Source: Erythrobacter sp. QSSC1-22B
GTDB taxonomy: Bacteria; Pseudomonadota; Alphaproteobacteria; Sphingomonadales; Sphingomonadaceae
Direction: 5' to 3'
Length of the DNA: 64,000 bases
Assembly: GCF_001678665.1 (NCBI RefSeq)
Contig: NZ_LZRP01000001.1
Location: 682,001 to 746,000 of the forward strand
Below the pieces are notes generated by a model that searched no databases, was not told where the DNA came from, and saw only the letters and a list, made by a program, of their open reading frames with translations. A program made the position numbers and the translations under genes. Below are positions 57,644-64,000 of the stretch, in pieces. Each line of letters opens with the position of its first letter. Within the stretch, counting starts at the first letter, position 1.

Positions 57644-58876
57644 ATGACAATGGATGCTCCCACCAAGGAAATTCTCGCCCGTATCGATGGCGAGGCAATG
57701 CTCGAACAGGTGCTCGACTGGGCCGCGGTCAACAGCGGAACCGCCAATCTCGCGGGTCTGGCGACGATGGCCGAAAAGCTGGGCGCGGCGTTTGCGCGCC
57801 TCCCCGGCGAAATCGAGCTGGTCGAACCCACCGAGGTCACCGCGATCGCCGCAGATGGCAGCGAATTTGCCAAGCCGCACGGGCGCCACATGGTGCTGCG
57901 CGTCCGGCCCGGGGCGGCGCGGCGCGTCGTGCTGACCGGACATATGGATACCGTTTTCCCGGCCGATCACGCGTTTCAGTCGGTCGAATGGCTCGACGAC
58001 GAGACGCTCAACGGGCCCGGCACCGCCGACATGAAGGGCGGGCTTTGCGTGCTGCTCCACGCGCTGCTGGCCTTCGAGCAAAGCGCGCACGCCGAAAGCC
58101 TCGGCTACGATGTGATGATCAATTCGGACGAGGAAACCGGCAGCCTTGCCAGCCGCAGGCTGATCGAAAAGCTGGCGCAAGGCAAATACGCCGCGCTGAC
58201 CTACGAGCCCTCGGCGCTCCCCGATGGCACGCTCGCCCATGCGCGCGGCGGAACGGGCAATTATTCCATTACCGTGCGTGGCCGCTCGGCGCATGCGGGG
58301 CGCAACCCGCAGGACGGGCGCAACGCCATCGTCGCGGTTTCCGATCTCGTGCTGCGGGTCGCCGCGCTCGCGGGCGAGGACATCACCGTCAATCCCGCCA
58401 AGATCGAGGGCGGCGCCGCCAACAATGTGGTCCCCGATCTGGCGATCCTGCGTTTCAATATCCGGCCCAAAAGCACCGAGGCTATGAAACGCTTCGATGG
58501 CGAACTCGACGCGCTGCTGCGCGCGGTAGCGGCTGAGCACGAAGTCTCCGCCACGCGCCATGGCGGCGTCACCCGCCCGCCCAAGCCGGTCGATGCCCGC
58601 GCGCAGAAACTGTTCGATCTGGTCCGCTCCTGCGGCGCACAACTAGGCCGCGAGATTGGATGGCAGCCCACCGGCGGGGTCTGCGACGGCAACAATATCG
58701 CCGCCTGCGGCGTGCCGGTGGTCGACACCATGGGTGTCCGCGGCGGCAAGATCCATTCGCCCGACGAGTTCATGATCGTGCCATCGCTGGTCGAACGCGC
58801 CGCACTGTCGGCGATGGTGCTCGAGCGACTGGCCGCTGGCGATCCGCTCGCAGCCGCCGCCGGAGACCGCGCATGA
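57644..58876 (+). CDS. M20-family metallohydrolase of the ast operon
   Basis: A 410-residue M20 peptidase-type protein (Cps/ArgE/DapE fold). Metal ligands and catalytic residues are His100 and Asp102 (TGHMDTVF), Asp129 (GTADMKGG) and Glu163/164 (SDEETGS). A dimerisation lid domain follows (GRSAHAGRNPQDGRNAI). Its stop overlaps astA in ATGA, so it is translated with the arginine succinyltransferase gene. The family removes acyl groups from amino acids, so a desuccinylase-like role in place of AstE is possible but unproven. The start at 57644 has AAGGG about 9 bases upstream; ATG 57650 is an alternative. Confidence 0.85.
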   Translation: MTMDAPTKEILARIDGEAMLEQVLDWAAVNSGTANLAGLATMAEKLGAAFARLPGEIELVEPTEVTAIAADGSEFAKPHGRHMVLRVRPGAARRVVLTGHMDTVFPADHAFQSVEWLDDETLNGPGTADMKGGLCVLLHALLAFEQSAHAESLGYDVMINSDEETGSLASRRLIEKLAQGKYAALTYEPSALPDGTLAHARGGTGNYSITVRGRSAHAGRNPQDGRNAIVAVSDLVLRVAALAGEDITVNPAKIEGGAANNVVPDLAILRFNIRPKSTEAMKRFDGELDALLRAVAAEHEVSATRHGGVTRPPKPVDARAQKLFDLVRSCGAQLGREIGWQPTGGVCDGNNIAACGVPVVDTMGVRGGKIHSPDEFMIVPSLVERAALSAMVLERLAAGDPLAAAAGDRA

Positions 58877-59889
58877 GCTTCCGCCTGCGCGCCGCACGGC
58901 TCGAGGATATCGAACCGCTCTATGAGATGGCCAAGCTGACCGGGGGCGGGTTCACCAACCTGCCCGCCGATCGCAAATCTCTCAATGGCAAGCTGGAACG
59001 CGCCGCCGCTGCCTTCGCCCGCGACGACGACCAGTTAGGCGACGACCAGTTCGTGCTGGTGCTCGAAAACACCGAGACGGGCCAGGTGCGCGGGACCTGC
59101 CAGCTGTTCACGAAGGTCGGACAGCAATGGCCGTTCTACTCCTACCGCCTCACCACGCTGACCCAGCATTCGCAGGAGCTCGATCGCACGGTCCGCGCCG
59201 AGCTGCTCAGCCTGACCACCGATCTCGAAGGCTCGAGCGAGGTCGGCGGGTTGTTCCTCCACCCCAACGAGCGCGCGGGCGGGCTCGGGCTGCTGCTGGC
59301 GCGCAGTCGCTATCTGTTCATCGCCATGCACCGGCTGCGCTTTGCCGACCGGATCATCGCCGAATTGCGCGGCATCATCGACGATGCCGGTGGTTCGCCC
59401 TTCTGGGACGGGGTCGCGGGGCGTTTCTTCGGGATGAGCTTCCAGGAAGCCGATTATTTCAACGCCATCAACGGCAACCAGTTCATCGCCGACCTCATGC
59501 CCAAGCACCCGGTCTATGTGGCCATGCTCGACGACGAGGCGCGCAAGGTTATCGGCCTGCCGCACCCCACCGGTCGGGCGGCCATGCGGATGCTCGAACA
59601 GGAGGGCTTCGCCTATGAAGGCTATGTCGACATCTTCGATGGTGGCCCGACCATGTCGACCCGTACCGACCGGGTGAACAGCGTTCGCGATTCGCGCCCC
59701 GGCAGGGTGAGTGCGACCGATCTCGACATCGGCAAGCGCGCGCTGATCGCCACCGGAACGCTCGAAACCTTCCGCTGCGCCTATGGCCAGTGCGACGTCG
59801 CCGAAGACGGTACTATGGCGATCGACGAAACCTGCGCAAGGACGCTCGATGTCGTCGCGGGCGACGAGGTGTGGAGCGTGCCACGCTGA
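58873..59889 (+). CDS. astA: Arginine N-succinyltransferase
   Basis: AstA transfers succinyl from succinyl-CoA to the alpha-amino group of arginine, the first step of the ammonia-producing arginine succinyltransferase pathway. The 338-residue protein shows FRLRAARLEDIEPLYEMAKLTGGGFTNLPADR, SSEVGGLFLHPNERAGGLG and GGSPFWDGVAGRFFGMSFQEADYFNAINGNQFIADLMP, all typical. It starts at ATG 58873 with a 4-base overlap with the hydrolase gene. astB follows after 23 bases. Confidence 0.95.
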   Translation: MSFRLRAARLEDIEPLYEMAKLTGGGFTNLPADRKSLNGKLERAAAAFARDDDQLGDDQFVLVLENTETGQVRGTCQLFTKVGQQWPFYSYRLTTLTQHSQELDRTVRAELLSLTTDLEGSSEVGGLFLHPNERAGGLGLLLARSRYLFIAMHRLRFADRIIAELRGIIDDAGGSPFWDGVAGRFFGMSFQEADYFNAINGNQFIADLMPKHPVYVAMLDDEARKVIGLPHPTGRAAMRMLEQEGFAYEGYVDIFDGGPTMSTRTDRVNSVRDSRPGRVSATDLDIGKRALIATGTLETFRCAYGQCDVAEDGTMAIDETCARTLDVVAGDEVWSVPR

Positions 59890-59912
59890 CGGCTGCAGAC
59901 ACGAGGAAACGT

Positions 59913-61163
59913 ATGGCGCTTGCAGAAATCAATTTCGACGGCATCGTCGGGCCGAGCCACAATTACGCCGGGCTCAGCCTGGGCAATATCGCCAGCGCCA
60001 GCCACAAGGGCGAGCCCTCCTATCCGCGCGCTGCCGCGTTGCAGGGTATCGCCAAGATGCGCGCCAACATGGAACTGGGGCTGACGCAGGGCTTCCTGCT
60101 GCCGCTCCCGCGCCCCAATTTCGGCCTGATGCGTGAACTCGCGCTCGATACCTCGAGCGAGCCTGCGCTGATTGCCGCAGCGTGGTCGGCGAGCTCGATG
60201 TGGACCGCCAACGCCGCCACCGTCAGCCCCGCGCCCGATACCGCCGATGGCCGCTGCCATCTGACCCCGGCCAATCTGGTGACCATGCTCCACCGCGGGC
60301 AGGAATGGCGCGACACCAAACGCCAGCTGGCGCTGGCCTTTGCCGACACCCGCCATTTCGCAGTCCATGACGCGGTCCCCGCCAGCTTCGGCGACGAGGG
60401 CGCGGCGAACCATATGCGGTTGTGCGAGAGCCATTCCGCTGCGGGCGTCGAGGTCTTCGTCTATGGCCAGCAGGGCAGCCGCTTCCCCGCGCGCCAGCAC
60501 GAACAGGCCAGCCGCGCGGTGGCGCGCATGCACGGGCTCGACCCTGCGGCTTGCGTGTTCATCGAACAGAACCCCGCAGCGATCGCTGCGGGCGCCTTCC
60601 ACAATGATGTCGTCGCGGTGGCGAACCAGCGGGTGCTGTTTACCCATGCGCGCGCCTTCGCCGACCAGCAGGGTGCCTACGAGGCCATTCGCGCCGCTTT
60701 CCCGACGCTGGAGGTGGTCGAAGTGCCCGAGGAGGCGGTCAGCCTGGAAGAGGCGATCCGCACCTATCTGTTCAACGCGCAATTGCTCACACTGCCGGAT
60801 GGCACGATGGCGCTGGTGGTACCCGGCGAATGCCAGGAAAGCCCCGCGGTCTGGGCGTGGTGCGAACGCATGCTTGCGGGCAATGGTCCGATCCGCAAGG
60901 TCATCCCGGTCGATGTCCGCCAGTCGATGGCCAATGGTGGCGGCCCCGCCTGCCTGCGGCTGCGCGTGGTTGCCGATCCCGCGACGGTCGATCCGCGCTT
61001 CCTGTTCGACGAACCGCGCCTCCAGCGGGCGGAATCGGTCATCGCCGAGATGTGGCCCGAGCAGATCGACCCTGCCGATATCGGCAGCGAAACGCTGGCC
61101 AAGACCGTGATCGAGGCCCGCGAGGCGCTGCTGGGCGTGCTGGCGCTCGACGAACTGGCCTGA
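59913..61163 (+). CDS. astB: N-succinylarginine dihydrolase
   Basis: AstB hydrolyses N-succinylarginine to succinylornithine, ammonia and CO2. The 416-residue protein begins with NFDGIVGPSHNYAGLSLGN and has the catalytic cysteine near residue 347 (NGGGPACLRLRV) and conserved NDVVAVANQ and GTMALVVPGECQE segments. GAGGA lies about 5 bases before the ATG at 59913. AstC, AstD and AstE are not in the window, so the pathway must be finished by genes elsewhere or by the adjacent M20 hydrolase. The last codons lie in a tandem repeat. Confidence 0.96.
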   Translation: MALAEINFDGIVGPSHNYAGLSLGNIASASHKGEPSYPRAAALQGIAKMRANMELGLTQGFLLPLPRPNFGLMRELALDTSSEPALIAAAWSASSMWTANAATVSPAPDTADGRCHLTPANLVTMLHRGQEWRDTKRQLALAFADTRHFAVHDAVPASFGDEGAANHMRLCESHSAAGVEVFVYGQQGSRFPARQHEQASRAVARMHGLDPAACVFIEQNPAAIAAGAFHNDVVAVANQRVLFTHARAFADQQGAYEAIRAAFPTLEVVEVPEEAVSLEEAIRTYLFNAQLLTLPDGTMALVVPGECQESPAVWAWCERMLAGNGPIRKVIPVDVRQSMANGGGPACLRLRVVADPATVDPRFLFDEPRLQRAESVIAEMWPEQIDPADIGSETLAKTVIEAREALLGVLALDELA

Positions 61164-61202
61164 CCCGCTTCTGGCCTGACTAGCTTCTGGCCTGACCCGA
61201 TT
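61155..61202 (+). repeat. Three tandem 16-bp repeats at the astB stop
   Basis: Units start at 61155, 61171 and 61187: CTGGCCTGACCCGCTT, CTGGCCTGACTAGCTT and CTGGCCTGACCCGATT. The first unit encodes the last two residues and stop of astB; the others repeat that stop downstream. This looks like recent slippage duplication at the gene end. Confidence 0.85.
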
Positions 61203-61286
61203 CGAGACAGCGTCCGAGCTTTGCGGGATAGCGGGCCCGGCGCGCTGGACTTGTCGTGTCGGCGCGCCTTACACCCCCTCCATCGA

Positions 61287-61346
61287 TTAACTATCGGGAC
61301 CGGCTGGCCAGCGACGCTGGCATGGTGTTTGCTTTCCCATGGTTAA
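61287..61346. promoter_or_regulatory. Possible CtrA-type sites upstream of the small membrane gene
   Basis: TTAACTAT is at 61287-61294 on the plus strand and ATGGTTAA (TTAACCAT on the minus strand) at 61339-61346, close to the start at 61362. TTAACCAT matches the CtrA half-site known from alphaproteobacteria. Two short matches are weak evidence. Confidence 0.3.
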
Positions 61347-61361
61347 ACCAAAGGAGTTCGC

Positions 61362-61610
61362 GTGCTGCGCCGGATCGGAAGACTGTTTGTGATCAAGACG
61401 CGCTTCGAGGCGTATCTGATCATCTTCGCGCTCGCGCTGGGCGCGATGACGCGCGGCGTCCGATACACGCTCGAGTATCCTGGCCTAGGGGGCTATCTTT
61501 TGTGGGCGGCGACCGCAGGCGCAGTGTTTCTGGGCGGCGCCAAGATTCTCGACGCGATCCGCTACGAGCAGGCCGCAAAGGCAGCCCTACAGGGTGAGAA
61601 CGCTGGCTAG
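61362..61610 (+). CDS. Small membrane protein of unknown function
   Basis: An 82-residue protein starting at GTG 61362, with AAGGAG 6 bases upstream. It has a basic N-terminus (MLRRIGRLFVIKTRFEAY) and two membrane helices (about 19-32 and 45-62), with a polar C-terminus (IRYEQAAKAALQGENAG). No family is recognised. It stands alone between astB and the tmRNA gene. Confidence 0.7.
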   Translation: MLRRIGRLFVIKTRFEAYLIIFALALGAMTRGVRYTLEYPGLGGYLLWAATAGAVFLGGAKILDAIRYEQAAKAALQGENAG

Positions 61611-61649
61611 CCAGCGCCCGGCATCTCGATTTCGATTTCAATTGGAGGA

Positions 61650-61990
61650 AGGTGGGGGTTTCTGTTGCTAGCTACCCCCGGAGCCCCGGAATCCGTTCTG
61701 TTGCCCGGTCGGTCCAACCGCGCTTTGGCTTTGTAAAGTCAGGCCGTTAGGCCATCAAATTACGCAGCAAGAGCGAGTGCTTCATTGTCATTGGCACTTA
61801 TGGTTTTGAGCCTTGAACGGGTTACTCAGCCCGAGCAAAAACTGCGCTTTTCAACACACGTCGATCCTAGTTCGGCCCCAGCATCAATGGCGGTTTCTCG
61901 CCGCTGGTGGTGGAGCCGCCGGGTACTGCCCCCGGGTCCGTTGTGCCTATTGTACGCAACACTTTATCGCCATAGTCGGCCGAAACCGAC
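61650..61990 (-). ncRNA. ssrA: Two-piece (circularly permuted) tmRNA
   Basis: tmRNA rescues stalled ribosomes. On the minus strand the coding piece begins GGGGCCGAACTAGGATCGACG (5' G at 61879) as in other tmRNAs and encodes the tag ANDNEALALAA followed by TAA at 61760-61795. The acceptor piece lies upstream of it, ending GGCTCCACCA with the CCA at 61908. GGGGCCG and CGGCTCC form the tRNA-like acceptor stem (one G-U pair). The 28 bases 61880-61907 would be the removed spacer. Outer ends are estimated from a hairpin near 61655 and from the promoter. The acceptor-before-coding order is the permuted form known in alphaproteobacteria. Confidence 0.92.
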
Positions 61991-61996
61991 CCGCCC

Positions 61997-62024
61997 TATA
62001 TAGCGATGCGAAGCTTAATGTGAA
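61997..62024 (-). promoter_or_regulatory. Putative ssrA promoter
   Basis: On the minus strand TTCACA (62019-62024) and TATATA (61997-62002) are 16 bases apart, placing the transcription start near 61990 just before the acceptor piece. The -35 box overlaps the mscL stop codon, so ssrA is promoted from the end of mscL. Confidence 0.55.
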
Positions 62025-62515
62025 GTGGATGAAGGATCGGTGGGCGTCACGGGCTCACGCTTCAGTTCGACGAGGATTTTCTTGAGCACATCGAGCTGCG
62101 GATCGGTGGGCACTTCGGGGTTCTTGGAGCTGTCCTCGGTTTCCGCCTGCTTGCGCTGCATTTCCTCGGTCACGCGGTTGACGCTGCGGACCAGCAGGAA
62201 CAGCGCCATGGCCACGATCAGGAAATTGATCATCGCGGTTATCAGCGCGCCGTATCCGATCATCGCGACGCCCGCTTCCTTGAGCTGCTCGTAATTGTCG
62301 AGCGCGCCTTCGTACCCCTCGGGCACCTCGCCCAGCAGCAGGAACCAGTTGGAAAAGTCGATATCGCCGAAGATCCAGCCGATCAGGGGCATCAGCACCC
62401 CTTGGGTCAATTGAGTGATGATCCCACTGAAGGCTGCCCCAATGACCACGCCGACCGCAAGATCGATCACATTGCCACGCGCGATGAATTTCTTGAACTC
62501 GGTTCCCAGTTTCAT
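62015..62515 (-). CDS. mscL: Large-conductance mechanosensitive channel
   Basis: MscL opens under membrane tension to protect cells from hypo-osmotic shock. The 166-residue protein has the N-terminal amphipathic start MKLGTEFKKFIARGNVIDLAVGVVIGAAFSGI, the first pore helix, and a second membrane helix (AMINFLIVAMALFLLVRSVN). The cytoplasmic C-terminal tail is longer than in E. coli and rich in Glu, Thr and Pro. The ATG at 62515 has GGAAGAG upstream. It is divergent from lemA, and the tmRNA promoter overlaps its end. Confidence 0.95.
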   Translation of the reverse strand: MKLGTEFKKFIARGNVIDLAVGVVIGAAFSGIITQLTQGVLMPLIGWIFGDIDFSNWFLLLGEVPEGYEGALDNYEQLKEAGVAMIGYGALITAMINFLIVAMALFLLVRSVNRVTEEMQRKQAETEDSSKNPEVPTDPQLDVLKKILVELKREPVTPTDPSSTSH

Positions 62516-62608
62516 GGCGTCTCTTCCCGCAGTTGGCATATCGTTCCGCAGTCGCCCTGCCACGGACCAGAATCGGCCTCAAGCCCTGCCTATTCATGAC
62601 GGCTTGGC

Positions 62609-62636
62609 TTGAAAGAAATCGGGACCGTGCTATCTA
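62609..62636 (+). promoter_or_regulatory. Putative lemA promoter
   Basis: TTGAAA (62609-62614) and TATCTA (62631-62636) are 16 bases apart, a reasonable sigma-70-type pair 31 bases before the lemA start. GAGGGG follows as the ribosome-binding site. Confidence 0.5.
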
Positions 62637-62667
62637 GCTAAGACAGTTTTACACCGAGGGGTACGTC

Positions 62668-63309
62668 ATGAATCGCATCGCAGCCATTCGCACCGCAACC
62701 AAGGCCATCGGCATCGCCGCAATGGCGCTGACGCTGTCCGCATGCGGGATCAATTCGGTGCCCGCCGCCGAAGAGAACGCCAAGGCCAAATGGGCCGATG
62801 TCGAAGCGCAGTTCCAGCGCCGCGCAAATCTCATCCCCAATCTCCAGCAGGTCGTGCTGTCCTCCGCCGAGGAGGAGCGCGAGACGTTGCAGGGCGTAAT
62901 CGAGGCGCGCGCTTCGGCGACCCGCCCAGAGATCCAGATCGATGGCGACGATCTCAGCAATCCGGAAGCGATGCAGCAATACCAGCAGGCCCAGAGCCAG
63001 CTCGGCGGCGCGCTGTCGCGGCTGCTGGTATCGGTCGAGCGCTATCCCGAACTGCGCAGCCAGGAGAATTTCGGCCGGCTGATGGTCCAGCTCGAGGGCG
63101 CGGAAAACCGCATCTCGACCTCGATCCGCGACTACAACGAGGCGGTTCGCCAGTACAACACCACCATCCGCACCTTCCCCGACACGATCGGTGCCAACAT
63201 CATCCACGGTGCCGAGCCGATGGTGCCCTATGAGGCCGCGACCGAAGGCGCCGAGGTAGCGCCCGAACTCGACATGGGTCGCAGCGACTCTGCACCCGCT
63301 GCCAATTGA
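62668..63309 (+). CDS. lemA: LemA family lipoprotein
   Basis: A 213-residue protein with a lipobox (ALTLSAC, lipidated Cys26), followed by the LemA helical domain: KWADVEAQFQRRANLIPNLQQVV, LGGALSRLLVSVERYPELRSQENF and RISTSIRDYNEAVRQYNTTIRTFP. LemA proteins are helical, envelope-associated and of unclear role; in many genomes lemA is followed by a TPM-domain protein, as here. The lipid anchor replaces the N-terminal membrane helix of other LemA proteins. Confidence 0.93.
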   Translation: MNRIAAIRTATKAIGIAAMALTLSACGINSVPAAEENAKAKWADVEAQFQRRANLIPNLQQVVLSSAEEERETLQGVIEARASATRPEIQIDGDDLSNPEAMQQYQQAQSQLGGALSRLLVSVERYPELRSQENFGRLMVQLEGAENRISTSIRDYNEAVRQYNTTIRTFPDTIGANIIHGAEPMVPYEAATEGAEVAPELDMGRSDSAPAAN

Positions 63310-63329
63310 GCGGGGCTGACATCGCCCGA

Positions 63330-64000
63330 ATGACCCATCCGATCGGATTGCTCCGCCAGCTGTTCATGCTGGTGGCCGGGCTCGTGTTGATAGCCGTGCT
63401 CGCGCCTGTCGCCCATGCACAGGATTTCCCCGAGCGCGGGACCGCGCCCGTCGTCGATGCCGCGAACATCATCGACGACGCCACCGAAGCGCAGCTCACC
63501 CAGCAATTGAGCGAATTCGAGCAGCGCAACCAGCGCCAGTTCGTCATCGTCACGCTCCCCGATCTGCAGGGCTACGACATCGCCGATTACGGCTATCGCC
63601 TCGGGCGTGAATGGGGGATCGGCGATGCCGAACGCGACGACGGGGTGCTGCTGATCGTCGCACCCAACGAGCGGCTGATGCGGATCGAGGTCGGCTACGG
63701 CCTCGAAGGCACCCTGCCCGACGGGCTGGCGTTCGAATATGTCGAGGAAATGAAGGACTATTTCCGCGATGGCCAGTTCTCCGCCGGGATTGCGCAGGGC
63801 GCGCAGCGGATCATCACCCAGCTCGAACTGCCGCCCGAAGAGGCAGCGGCGATCGCCCAGCAGGCGACTCAGGAGCGCGCCGGCGACGGCGGATTCCCGG
63901 TCGGGGCGCTGATCTGGCTGGCAGTCATTTTCTTCTTTTTCGTTGTGCCGATGCTGGGTGGCGGCGGCAAGCGGCGCTATCGCCGCGGTGGTGCCGGGGG
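63330..64000 (+). CDS. TPM-domain (YgcG-type) protein, 3' end outside window
   Basis: The frame is open to the end of the window. The visible 223 residues have a signal peptide (ending APVAHAQ), the TPM domain (VVDAANIIDDATEAQLTQQLSEFEQRNQRQFVIVTLPDLQG, then YGLEGTLPDGLAFEYVEEMKDYF), a linker, and a membrane helix near residues 195-213, followed by Gly/Arg-rich sequence. TPM-domain proteins are often encoded just after lemA. The start is set at ATG 63330; a TTG at 63306 overlapping the lemA stop is an alternative. No good ribosome-binding site is visible for either. Confidence 0.85.
   Translation, partial: MTHPIGLLRQLFMLVAGLVLIAVLAPVAHAQDFPERGTAPVVDAANIIDDATEAQLTQQLSEFEQRNQRQFVIVTLPDLQGYDIADYGYRLGREWGIGDAERDDGVLLIVAPNERLMRIEVGYGLEGTLPDGLAFEYVEEMKDYFRDGQFSAGIAQGAQRIITQLELPPEEAAAIAQQATQERAGDGGFPVGALIWLAVIFFFFVVPMLGGGGKRRYRRGGAG

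Noticed and set aside
57544..58536. Frame starting at ATG 57544 behind a strong GGGGAGGAG site, 330 codons
   Set aside because: The frame runs through the M20 hydrolase gene in a different phase, with arginine-rich, low-complexity translation. The hydrolase motifs are in the other frame, so this is a shadow frame; the strong site might belong to a short leader, which I cannot support.
61785..62085. Short plus-strand frames across the ssrA region
   Set aside because: The sequence is explained by the tmRNA tag and acceptor piece on the minus strand; the frames are not protein genes.

Overview
The window is 64 kb of GC-rich, gene-dense chromosome with the gene content and order of an alphaproteobacterium of the Sphingomonadales, most likely family Erythrobacteraceae. 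The evidence is the rpmF-plsX-fabH-ihfA-merR block, an atpHAGDC operon without the F0 genes, CobT, DUF2794, DUF2066 and DUF4197 proteins, an HdaA-type DnaA homologue, and a two-piece (circularly permuted) tmRNA whose tag reads ANDNEALALAA. The genus is inferred; no search was run. I see no rRNA, tRNA, CRISPR array, transposase or integrase, so this reads as core chromosome with a few lineage-specific insertions.

Layout. 1-1085 is the C-terminal part of the condensin SMC. 1102-4111 (minus) is rpmF, plsX, fabH, ihfA and a MerR regulator. 4338-7370 holds a MAPEG membrane protein, an MBL-fold hydrolase, a lipoprotein, and an S24-type repressor facing two small unknown genes. 7412-15416 (minus) is mostly metabolism: aldehyde and 2-hydroxyacid dehydrogenases, cysS, a nitroreductase, cobT, a transaldolase-like enzyme and a DUF4197 lipoprotein. 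15482-24875 carries priA, a divergent hxlR/azoR pair, an iron-sulfur (6-4) photolyase, a GFA protein, Ada, a membrane-anchored serine protease and a TauD-type dioxygenase; Ada and the photolyase form a DNA-repair concentration. 25172-30831 is the F1 ATP synthase operon, with a lipoprotein gene inside atpG-atpD and a membrane-protein gene inside atpD-atpC, closed by a clear terminator.

30955-36980 holds glmU, gph, an SDR dehydrogenase behind a LiuR-like palindrome, a polytopic membrane protein whose ribosome-binding site lies in a perfect hairpin, and then hda-cysE-DUF2794 on the minus strand. 36996-44490 has a DUF2066 protein divergent from purM-purN, a sulfotransferase, ndk, and a pepA-DUF2256-holC cluster. 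44594-50499 is the envelope/biogenesis run lptD-surA-pdxA-rsmA, interrupted by a palindromic repeat. 50524-57473 has a Crp/Fnr regulator, a GAF-GGDEF-EAL c-di-GMP protein, an amino-acid permease and malate synthase G. 57644-61163 is an arginine succinyltransferase-type operon (M20 hydrolase, astA, astB). The end holds the tmRNA gene (ssrA), mscL, lemA and a TPM-domain protein cut by the window edge.

The less explained signals are: two translation-initiation regions buried in perfect hairpins (photolyase at 18752 and membrane protein at 34191); the two extra envelope-protein genes inside the ATP synthase operon; the repressor/small-gene pair at 6042-7370; and an arginine-degradation operon that carries an M20 hydrolase while astC, astD and astE are not in the window. 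None amounts to a demonstrated new system.
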